DNA of 6,478 nt from NCBI GenBank assembly GCA_031259345.1, contig JAIRLQ010000132.1:1-6478 (forward strand), in the 5' to 3' direction. A model generated the notes under the pieces. That model saw nothing but the letters and a program-made list of their open reading frames with translations. It searched no databases and was not told the DNA's origin. Position 1 is the first letter of the stretch; every line of letters starts with the position of its first letter. A program made the translations under genes and the position numbers. This DNA is from Treponema sp. (GTDB taxonomy: Bacteria; Spirochaetota; Spirochaetia; Treponematales; Breznakiellaceae). Shown here piece after piece: positions 1 to 5,139 of the stretch.

Positions 1-523
1 GATTATCCGCCGCGTTGCCAAACTCGGGCATACCGACCAAATACTTGCCCGGCGCGTGGGCGTTCAGATGAACCACAATATCCCGAATTTGTTTCCACCA
101 CTTATTTGATTCTTCCTCAAATTGCCATTCCCATTCATCCCAGTCGTGAATTACCGCCGGGTACCATACGCTGGTTTTATTAAAATGGGGATTACTGCCG
201 AAAAAAGCCGCGGCGGCGCTGGCCCCCCAATTGGTGTGGGTTGCCGGCAAAGCCTCACCGCCAAAGTACGTATTTTCAAACCAATACTCCATGTGTTTCC
301 GGTTTTCTTCCGGATCGATCCACCATTTTGTAATCGATTCAACATCGTCATCGGAGTACTGTTCCATGCTTCCGGTCCAGGGACCGCTCTGCAGTTCCGG
401 AAACTGTCTGGACTTTTCAGTACGCGGCGCAAATACCGCCAGGCAGGGCCGGCCGATGTCTTCCCCGTTCCAAAACGCCCGGAGGTTTTCTCTTGCTTTG
501 TCCCAGTCATCCTTGTAATACAT
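1..523 (-). CDS. URO-D-like protein (uroporphyrinogen decarboxylase superfamily), N-terminal part, cut by window edge
   Basis: The reading frame is open from an ATG at 523 to the left edge, giving 174 residues without a stop; the C-terminal part lies outside. The ribosome-binding site GGGAG overlaps the TAG stop of the ATPase gene, leaving an 8-bp gap, so the two are co-transcribed and probably translationally coupled. The protein opens MYYKDDWDKARENLRAFWNG, followed by GRPCLAVFAPR near residue 26, NTYFGGEALPA near 88, and GKYLVGMPEFGNAADN at the end. It is rich in Trp. This arrangement matches my memory of the URO-D-like proteins found beside sugar operons, which differ from the haem enzyme HemE. 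Members of the superfamily are TIM barrels and include decarboxylases and cobalamin-linked methyltransferases; the catalytic part is not visible here. Its place as last visible gene of a sugar-import operon suggests catabolism of the imported compound, which is inference. Family call fairly sure, reaction unknown. Confidence 0.72.
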   Translation of the reverse strand, partial: MYYKDDWDKARENLRAFWNGEDIGRPCLAVFAPRTEKSRQFPELQSGPWTGSMEQYSDDDVESITKWWIDPEENRKHMEYWFENTYFGGEALPATHTNWGASAAAAFFGSNPHFNKTSVWYPAVIHDWDEWEWQFEEESNKWWKQIRDIVVHLNAHAPGKYLVGMPEFGNAADN

Positions 524-531
524 AAATCTCC

Positions 532-2031
532 CTATATGCCTGCGGCAGCCGCCATGATGGCATTCTGATCCATTTTGCCTTTTTTAAATTCTCCGTTTAT
601 CCTGCCCTCGTTCATTACCAGGATTCTGTCACAGATACCGATTAGCTCGGGCATTTCACTGGAAATGAAAATAATCCCCACGCCCTTTTCGGTGAGGCGC
701 CGCATAAGCGCATAGATTTCGCTTTTAGCGCCTACATCAACACCCCTGGTCGGTTCGTCCAGCACAAGAATCTTGGGGTTTTTCACAAGCCACTTCGCTA
801 TTACCGCCTTCTGCTGATTACCGCCGGAGAAGTCAATAGCCGTGCGGTTGGGCAGGGCTGGCCGTATTTGCAGTTCGTTGATAAAACGCCGGACAAGGGC
901 GTTTTTCTTTCCCCGCGATACAACTCCCGCGGAACTTACCTCCCCGGCGTTGGGAAGGCAAATATTATCGGCAAGGCTCAGGCAAAGTACCAGCCCTTCC
1001 CGTTTTCTGTCTTCGGGGATCAACGTTATCCCCTCTTTAATGGCGTCCCTGACGTTTTCTATTTTGAGCGGTTTTCCCGAAAGGTATATTTCACCTTCGT
1101 CCTTTTTGAATTCACCGAAAATCGTCTTGGCAAGTTCTGTGCGTCCCGCGCCGATAAGCCCGGAAAATCCCAGTATCTCCCCCTGCCTAAGGTTAAAGGA
1201 CACCCGGTTAAATTTTCCCTTCAAGCCGAGATTGACCACTTTGAGTATTTCTTCCCCGATAATCGCGTTACCGGCAGGATAAAAATCCGTAAGGTCCCGG
1301 CCCACCATGTGCTTAACGATCAGATTCTTTTCTACATTTTTTTTACTGTTATCAAGTTCCGCGATAAATTTCCCGTCCCGAAGAACGATAATCCGATCGC
1401 TTATCCGTTCTATTTCTTCCAGTTTGTGGGAAATATAAATGACGGCAATCCCCTGTTCTTTAAGCGTATTGATTATGCTAAAAAGCGCCTCCGCTTCCGC
1501 CCCGGTAAGGGACGAGGTCGGTTCATCCATCACGATTATGCGGGATTGATTCATCAGGGATTTTGCTATTTCTACCATCTGCTGCTTTGCCAGGGTAATA
1601 TCTTTAACCAAAGCCGCGGTGTTGAGGTTCCCGCAGTCAAGCCGGGCAAGCACTTCCGCGGATTTTTTTCGCATAGTATTTCTGTCAAGACGGCCAAGAA
1701 TCCCCCCGGCAAGCTCCTTTCCCAGAAACATATTTTCCGCGATGGAAAGGGTGGGGACAAGATTCACCTCCTGGAAGATCATGCTGATGCCGTATTTTCG
1801 GGAATCCAGAGGCGTATGAATCGCCGCCTCTTGCCCGTCAATGAAAATATCCCCCTCACCCGCCTGATAAACGCCGCCGAGGATCTTCATAAGGGTTGAT
1901 TTACCGGCGCCGTTCTCCCCAACCAGGGCGAGCACTTCGCCTTTATTTAAGGAAATTGTTACTCCCGAAAGGGCTCTGACACCGGGAAAGGTTTTGGAGA
2001 TATTTCTCATAACCAGGAATTCGCTAGGCAT
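532..2031 (-). CDS. Sugar ABC transporter ATP-binding protein (RbsA/MglA type, two nucleotide-binding domains)
   Basis: This cytoplasmic ATPase would power the sugar importer formed with the permease at 2024-3001. I chose the ATG at 2031 (499 residues, close to the usual ~500) because AAAGGG lies 8 nt upstream. The ATG at 2037 is only 2 nt from that motif, and the longest open frame would need a TTG at 2064. In 499-residue numbering, domain 1 has Walker A GENGAGKST (38-46), a Q-loop FQE (Q87), the family's degenerate signature ITLAKQQMVEIAK (145-157), Walker B IIVMDEP (165-171) and an H-loop ISHK (H202). Domain 2 has the degenerate P-loop SGLIGAGRTEL (290-300, no Walker lysine), a good signature SGGNQQK (402-408), Walker B ILVLDEP (421-427) and Ser-Ser-Glu where the H-loop His would be. 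This asymmetry is normal for RbsA/MglA. The start overlaps the permease end by 8 bp. Sugar specificity cannot be read, so no gene symbol is given. Confidence 0.95.
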   Translation of the reverse strand: MPSEFLVMRNISKTFPGVRALSGVTISLNKGEVLALVGENGAGKSTLMKILGGVYQAGEGDIFIDGQEAAIHTPLDSRKYGISMIFQEVNLVPTLSIAENMFLGKELAGGILGRLDRNTMRKKSAEVLARLDCGNLNTAALVKDITLAKQQMVEIAKSLMNQSRIIVMDEPTSSLTGAEAEALFSIINTLKEQGIAVIYISHKLEEIERISDRIIVLRDGKFIAELDNSKKNVEKNLIVKHMVGRDLTDFYPAGNAIIGEEILKVVNLGLKGKFNRVSFNLRQGEILGFSGLIGAGRTELAKTIFGEFKKDEGEIYLSGKPLKIENVRDAIKEGITLIPEDRKREGLVLCLSLADNICLPNAGEVSSAGVVSRGKKNALVRRFINELQIRPALPNRTAIDFSGGNQQKAVIAKWLVKNPKILVLDEPTRGVDVGAKSEIYALMRRLTEKGVGIIFISSEMPELIGICDRILVMNEGRINGEFKKGKMDQNAIMAAAAGI

Positions 2032-3001
2032 GGACATCGCCCTTTCTCTGGGAGAAGCTGTCAAGGGCGCATACTACAATAATGATCGTCCCGGTAGCCA
2101 CCGTCTGCCAGTACATATTTACGCCGAGCAGCACCAGGCCGTTGGTAATAACACCCATAAGCAAGGCGCCCAGCATGGTGCCTATAATGGTTCCACTCCC
2201 GCCGGAAAGGGCCGTGCCGCCGACTATGACTGCGGCGATGGAGTTCATATCGAAATTGGTACCCGCATTAGGGTTACCGCTGTTTAATCTTCCTGTAATG
2301 ATAAGGCCCGCAAGCCCACAGAGAAACCCGCAAAGGGCGTAGGTAAGTATCTTGTTGCTCTTGACATTAATACCTGAAAGCCTGGCGGCGGTTTCGTTCC
2401 CGCCGATTGATTTAACCCTGTTGCCAAAAATCGTATAGTTGTAAACCCAGTGGGTGATAATCACTACAACAGGGAGGAATATAACCATGACGGGGAAGAC
2501 GCCCCAACTGTTCTGTCCAAGCGCGATAATGAAGGGATTATCAAGCATGATCGCGTAACCTTTAGTAATGACCAGTACAAAGCCTTTGGCGATGCTTGCC
2601 ATACCCAGGGTAATAATAAAGGGCGGCAATTTGAGTCTTGTAATAAGAAAACCATTTATGACTCCCACAATAGTTCCAAAGAGCAGGCATACCGCTATGG
2701 CGCCGGGCGTGTTCATGCCGTGATTGATAGTCCAGGCCATGATGATACTGGAAAGACCCAGGATACCGCCGACCGAAAGGTCAATACCGCCGGAAGTAAG
2801 CACAAAGGTTTGTCCACAGGCAACAATGGTTACCAGAGTAACCTGTTTAAAAATATTGAGGAAATTTTCACCGGTAAAAAATACCGGCGTCAAAACTGAG
2901 AGTACGATGCCAAGAAGAATAAGAACAAAAAGAAGTCCTGTCTCCCGGACCTGTCTTACCCGCCAAAATACTCCGGCAACGCCGCCAAGCTTAGAATTCA
3001 T
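2024..3001 (-). CDS. Sugar ABC transporter permease (RbsC-like, BPD_transp_2 family)
   Basis: This inner-membrane channel subunit has 325 residues, the usual length for RbsC-type permeases, and would work as a dimer with the ATPase encoded just downstream. Hydrophobic segments run along its whole length, the first being LLFVLILLGIVLSVL near residue 23. Family motifs are GGIDLSVGG (71-79), the cytoplasmic coupling-loop motif GGNETAARLSGINV (200-213, the stretch expected to touch the ATPase), and GGTALSGGSGTIIGT (261-275). The start is the ATG at 3001, preceded by GGGGA with a 6-nt spacer. Its TAG stop lies inside the beginning of the ATPase gene. The 279-bp gap upstream, full of inverted repeats, separates it from the binding-protein gene and may lower its expression relative to that gene, as is common in such operons. 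Only one permease gene is present, which is usual for the ribose/galactose class. Confidence 0.95.
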   Translation of the reverse strand: MNSKLGGVAGVFWRVRQVRETGLLFVLILLGIVLSVLTPVFFTGENFLNIFKQVTLVTIVACGQTFVLTSGGIDLSVGGILGLSSIIMAWTINHGMNTPGAIAVCLLFGTIVGVINGFLITRLKLPPFIITLGMASIAKGFVLVITKGYAIMLDNPFIIALGQNSWGVFPVMVIFLPVVVIITHWVYNYTIFGNRVKSIGGNETAARLSGINVKSNKILTYALCGFLCGLAGLIITGRLNSGNPNAGTNFDMNSIAAVIVGGTALSGGSGTIIGTMLGALLMGVITNGLVLLGVNMYWQTVATGTIIIVVCALDSFSQRKGDVHA

Positions 3002-3160
3002 AATTAATCCCCGGACGCTCTAGTTTTGAGAAGTTTGTAACTATTCAGCCGCCTGCCAAAAATTGTTCATTAAGGGGAAGCTTCGGCCTAAAGACCGGGC
3101 CTTGAAGCCACCGCCCTCCCATAAAACCCACTTTGCCGGATTCTATGGCTTTCATTGAAC

Positions 3161-3180
3161 GAGGGGGATTGCACCCCCTC
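3161..3180. repeat. GC-rich hairpin next to the long intergenic hairpin
   Basis: GAGGGGG (3161-3167) pairs perfectly with CCCCCTC (3174-3180) around the 6-nt loop ATTGCA. It touches the hairpin starting at 3181 without a spacer, so transcript from the binding-protein gene would carry two stacked stems, a layout seen at 3' ends that block exonucleases. No U-tract follows on either strand, which argues against intrinsic termination. Confidence 0.6.
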
Positions 3181-3234
3181 CTAGGAGTTTGTTGCACTTC
3201 GTGTATAAAACCTCCAAGTGCAACAGGCTCCTAG
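3181..3234. repeat. Long hairpin formed by two inverted copies of a dispersed repeat
   Basis: Arms CTAGGAG (3181-3187) plus TGTTGCACTT (3190-3199) pair with AAGTGCAACA (3216-3225) plus CTCCTAG (3228-3234), loop 16 nt. The two inner positions between the blocks are TT opposite GG, which wobble-pair only in plus-strand RNA; in the operon's own minus-strand RNA they form a 2x2 internal loop. No U-run follows on the minus strand, so it is more likely an mRNA-stabilising or processing hairpin between the binding-protein and permease cistrons than a full terminator. A partner copy of the arm sequence lies at 4679-4696. Confidence 0.75.
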
Positions 3235-3280
3235 CTGTTACTCATATATGACAGCTGAATAGTTGCGTTACAAGTTTAGC

Positions 3281-4228
3281 TCATTTATTGTACTGGGCGG
3301 TAGTCCATACATTCTTCCCGTCTACAGCTCTGGTACCAGCGTCAAAGCTTTCGGGGATACTCTTGCCGTCACAGAGATCGTTGAGTTCTTCGACGATCTT
3401 TTGCCCCCAGATGTACTGGTTCTGGGCAATAGTATAGGTGATGTATCCGTCTTTTACACCCTGAATAATATCGCTGGTGTCGTCACCGACGATAACCGGC
3501 TGTTTAAGGCTTTGGGCCTTCCATACAATAGCGGCGGCGGGACCCGCAGCGGCGTCAATTCCAATGAGAGCATCAAAATCGGGATGAGCTTTGACCATGT
3601 TTTCAATGTTGGCGAGGGTTCTGTTTGGATCGCCGGCACCGGACTGCTCATCAATAAATTTGATATCCGGGTACTTCTGGGAACAAACCTCCTTTACGCC
3701 CTGAAGCCGCTCAATAAGATTTTGTTGAGTGGCAACGCCTTGTGACACCAGTACATTGCCCTTGCCGTTAAGAGTCTGACCAAGAACCTCCCCCATGTGA
3801 CGGCCGAAGTTTATGTTGATAGTACCTATATAACCGGCCCTGTTGCTCTGGGGAGCATCGGTATCGAAACAGAGAACTTTGATGCCCCGTTCGATAGCCC
3901 TGTTGATAAGCGGGGTAAGCGCCGCCGAGTCGGTCGGACCAATGGCGATTCCATCAACTCTCTTGGCGATAAGATTTTCCACGATCTGAATCTGCTGTGC
4001 GGGGTCGGCTACGTCAGGACCGTGAAATTCGACATTGACACCCATTTCTTTAGCTTTTTCCAGAGCCCCCTCATTAACAGGTTCAAACACAGGATGAATA
4101 ACAGGGTAGATGACGGCGAAGGTCCGGGTTTTGCCGGCCTCCGATTTTGCGCTCGATCCGCCGGCAAAGGTCATTGCCAGGGGAATCAACAGAAAGAGAA
4201 CTGCCAATAGTCTTGCCTTTTTTCTCAT
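3281..4228 (-). CDS. Periplasmic sugar-binding protein of the ABC importer (Peripla_BP_4, RbsB-like)
   Basis: First gene of the sugar operon, 315 residues, with a very good ribosome-binding site (GGAGG, 6 nt before the ATG at 4228). The N-terminus MRKKARLLAVLFLLIPLAM, followed by TFAGGSS, is a Sec signal peptide; cleavage probably falls after residue 22 (TFA/GG). No lipobox cysteine is seen, so it should be soluble in the periplasm rather than a lipoprotein. The type I binding-protein fold is recognisable: FAVIYPVIHPVFEPVNEGAL (38-56) with the first strand and helix, VENLIAKRVDGIAIGPTDS (83-101), KVLCFDTDAP (117-126, a sugar-contacting loop in the family), GDPNRTLANIENMVKAHPD (199-217), IDAAAGPAAAI (224-234), VIVGDDTSD (245-253) and YTIAQNQYIWG (265-275). 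The ligand is unknown: pentose, hexose or a related polyol are all possible. It is followed by a 279-bp structured gap and then the permease gene. Confidence 0.94.
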   Translation of the reverse strand: MRKKARLLAVLFLLIPLAMTFAGGSSAKSEAGKTRTFAVIYPVIHPVFEPVNEGALEKAKEMGVNVEFHGPDVADPAQQIQIVENLIAKRVDGIAIGPTDSAALTPLINRAIERGIKVLCFDTDAPQSNRAGYIGTININFGRHMGEVLGQTLNGKGNVLVSQGVATQQNLIERLQGVKEVCSQKYPDIKFIDEQSGAGDPNRTLANIENMVKAHPDFDALIGIDAAAGPAAAIVWKAQSLKQPVIVGDDTSDIIQGVKDGYITYTIAQNQYIWGQKIVEELNDLCDGKSIPESFDAGTRAVDGKNVWTTAQYNK

Positions 4229-4445
4229 TTCTTTCCTCCAAATAATTTTTTATGCCTGTCAACGGCAGGCAATCAACAACATCACGGCAGGCCGCGAAAT
4301 ATGTTGTTCTCATAGGAACGGGACATTAAACCTCAAGCAAATACCCAAACCGATCCGTCGGATCGACATTTGCAGTTTCCCGTACATTGCAGTCTTGCAA
4401 AATCGTATCTTTATGATAAAAGATAACATTAACGTTCACGTTTAC
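4229..4445 (-). other. Long 5' leader of the sugar operon with several hairpins
   Basis: About 217 nt separate the predicted start from the first gene. Inverted repeats visible are: TATCTTT with AAAGATA (4406-4425, 6-nt loop); a nested structure from 4337 to 4373 whose outer arms are GCAAAT and ATTTGC and whose core is the 15-nt palindrome CGATCCGTCGGATCG (4351-4365); and TGCCTG with CAGGCA (4253-4271, 7-nt loop), ending 9 nt before the GGAGG. A direct repeat ACGGCAGGC occurs at 4262-4270 and 4284-4292. No run of U follows any stem, so none looks like an attenuator terminator. I do not recognise a known riboswitch. A 25-codon open frame from an ATG near 4386 lacks a ribosome-binding site and is not called. 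Confidence 0.5.
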
Positions 4446-4450
4446 GTTAA
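4429..4450. promoter_or_regulatory. Palindromic operator over the transcription start of the sugar operon
   Basis: A 22-bp site matches its own reverse complement at 18 of 22 positions, with outer arms TTAACGT and ACGTTAA and a central ACGT. It also reads as three tandem hexamers: AACGTT, CACGTT, TACGTT on the plus strand. It begins directly after the -10 box, the classic place for a repressor to block transcription. A CG step at the centre and this size fit a LacI/GalR-family repressor, but that family assignment is inference and no regulator gene is visible in the window. Confidence 0.7.
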
Positions 4451-4451
4451 T

Positions 4452-4480
4452 ATACTATCATCAGTCTATTTGGTTGTCAA
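4452..4480 (-). promoter_or_regulatory. Promoter of the sugar operon
   Basis: Read on the minus strand, TTGACA (4480-4475) is an exact -35 box. After a 17-bp spacer comes TAGTAT (4457-4452), a 4-of-6 match to the -10 box. Transcription would start near 4445, about 217 nt before the binding-protein ATG. The stretch just upstream of the -35 box (4481-4508) is very A/T-rich, with runs of T around a TTTGCAAA palindrome (4487-4494), and could act as an UP element. The predicted start lies inside the palindromic operator at 4429-4450. Confidence 0.78.
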
Positions 4481-4637
4481 GAAAAATTTGCAAAATTTCG
4501 TAAAAAAATTGATTGCGCTCGGAGGTTCACCAAAAAGAATATCGTTCAGGCGGGAAAGCTGTCTTAAAACCCCGGTTTCAGGTAAACTTCAGTCATGGTT
4601 CAGGTTTGCTCGCAGTAACGGCGGGCATTTTAAGGGG

Positions 4638-4664
4638 AAAAAATCGCCTGATCGGCAATTTTTT
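4638..4664 (-). terminator. Intrinsic terminator after the antitoxin-like gene
   Basis: On the minus strand AAAAAATTGCC (4664-4654), loop GATCA, then GGCGATTTTTT (4648-4638): an 11-bp stem including one U-G wobble, ending in six U. It lies 41 nt after the stop codon at 4706 and upstream of the sugar-operon promoter, separating the two transcription units. A weaker version of the stem exists on the plus strand too (one C:A mismatch, followed by T-run). Confidence 0.75.
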
Positions 4665-4678
4665 GGGGTTTTGCGCGT

Positions 4679-4696
4679 GAAGCGCAACAAACTCCT
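4679..4696 (-). repeat. Second site of the AGGAGTTTGTTGC repeat
   Basis: On the minus strand this reads AGGAGTTTGTTGCGCTTC and matches 3183-3200 at 17 of 18 positions. The inverted arm at 3215-3232 is a third, slightly more divergent copy. Here the repeat folds with its left neighbour: TTGCGC (4671-4676) and GCGCAA (4682-4687) form a 6-bp stem with loop GTGAA. It sits between the antitoxin-like gene and its terminator. Confidence 0.6.
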
Positions 4697-4705
4697 GGTG
4701 GGGTG

Positions 4706-4951
4706 TTACGCCTCCGCACCAACGGCTATCTCTTTCCGCACCATCTCGCCGATGATTTGGGCGGGGGTTTTATGGTCCGCCGCCGCTTTGGTCCAGAGAT
4801 AGTTTACGGACAGATTGTCCAGCCCCATGCGGCGGGCTTCCAGCCGACTGAGAAACCCGGTGCCGTTTGGCCCCAGTTTGGGGATAGTGCGGGTCAGTTC
4901 CTCATCAAGCGCATTGTATTCTTCATCAGTTAAATCTTTCATAGTTTCCAT
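4706..4951 (-). CDS. Small antitoxin-like protein, 81 residues
   Basis: An ATG at 4951 is preceded by AGGAG with a 6-nt spacer; a second in-frame ATG at codon 4 has no better site. The product begins METMKDLTDEEYNALDEELT, is acidic in its first third, contains a Gly/Pro turn (KLGPNGTG, near 25-32), and ends with a basic-amphipathic part and KTPAQIIGEMVRKEIAVGAE, a C-terminus reminiscent of CopG/BrnA-like antitoxins where a TPxxII helix supports dimerisation. The gene starts 12 bp after the stop of a toxin-like remnant (5134-4964), the toxin-then-antitoxin order of BrnT/BrnA-type modules. I recognise no named family with certainty; the antitoxin role rests on size, tail and neighbour. If the toxin is dead, this would be an orphan antitoxin, perhaps still an autoregulator or a neutraliser of related toxins elsewhere. 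Confidence 0.6.
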   Translation of the reverse strand: METMKDLTDEEYNALDEELTRTIPKLGPNGTGFLSRLEARRMGLDNLSVNYLWTKAAADHKTPAQIIGEMVRKEIAVGAEA

Positions 4952-4963
4952 TGTTTTCTCCTG

Positions 4964-5134
4964 CTACAGCCGGAATTGCGTAATAACGCCGTTCCGGCAA
5001 CCCATAGCGTGAAAAATTTTTATCGCATCGGCGCCTATGGGATTGTAAAAGACCTCAATTGGATTACCCATCCGGTTGAAGCCGATGAAGGCATATTTGT
5101 TGTCATAGCCTTCCAGTGGGCCTTCGTATATTTT
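4964..5134 (-). pseudogene. Toxin-like fragment, C-terminal half, start codon missing
   Basis: The frame from 5134 to the TAG at 4964 encodes 56 residues with clear protein character: KIYEGPLEGYDNKYAFIGFN, then RMGNPIEVFYN, then IKIFHAMGCRN. The pattern of IGF, a short Gly turn, a second strand (IEVFY) and a final basic segment recalls the last strands of small BrnT-like toxins, whose full length is about 90 residues. The frame stays open upstream only to a stop near 5237, inside the intact DUF2147 gene, and holds no ATG, GTG or TTG before the internal Met 22. The N-terminal half therefore seems to have been lost, probably by a deletion that joined the remnant to the end of the DUF2147 gene. 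The antitoxin-like gene follows after 12 bp. Expression from a non-standard start cannot be excluded. The family call is from memory of the motif, not a search. Confidence 0.55.
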
Positions 5135-5139
5135 GCTTT

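Larger units (their letters stand above)
3002..3280. repeat. Structured intergenic region bounded by imperfect inverted repeats
   Basis: This 279-bp gap between the binding-protein and permease genes has no convincing gene. Its ends carry inverted copies: AACTATTCAGC at 3039-3049 against GCTGAATAGTT at 3254-3264, both extended outward (AGTTTGTAA at 3032-3040, TTACAAGTT at 3268-3276) with two mismatches and a 4-bp length difference. Inside are further stems: GCTTC-GGCC with GGCC-GAAGC (3080-3108), the tandem hairpins at 3161-3180 and 3181-3234, and AGCTGT with ACAGCT (3233-3256). It could be a MITE-like insertion or an RNA that protects the binding-protein message. No transposase or clear target-site duplication is seen. 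Confidence 0.5.

Noticed and set aside
1117..1164. Loss of the Walker A lysine in the second ATPase domain as a sign of decay
   Set aside because: RbsA/MglA proteins normally have this degenerate second P-loop and a missing H-loop histidine, so it is expected.
868..1899. 343-codon plus-strand open frame opposite the ATPase gene
   Set aside because: It lies fully antisense to a gene with all ABC ATPase motifs, and its product has no recognisable domain; it is a shadow frame of moderately GC-rich coding DNA.
2032..2064. Upstream TTG start for the ATPase gene
   Set aside because: It would overlap the permease by 41 bp, uses a rare start, and adds residues absent from the usual family length; the ATG at 2031 has a well-spaced AAAGGG.
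3161..3234. Hairpins as an intrinsic terminator ending the binding-protein transcript
   Set aside because: No U-run follows the stems on the minus strand; partial attenuation or stabilisation is more likely, since the downstream genes have no promoter that I can see.
3002..3280. CRISPR array or tRNA in the repeat-rich gap
   Set aside because: The repeats are inverted rather than regularly spaced direct units, and no cloverleaf or acceptor end is visible.
4083..4313. Minus-strand frame of 76 codons overlapping the start of the binding-protein gene
   Set aside because: It has no ribosome-binding site and overlaps a gene with a strong one and a clear signal peptide in another frame.
4110..4802. 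230-codon plus-strand frame across leader, promoter and terminator
   Set aside because: It crosses the promoter, operator, terminator and parts of two minus-strand genes, and shows no protein-family character.
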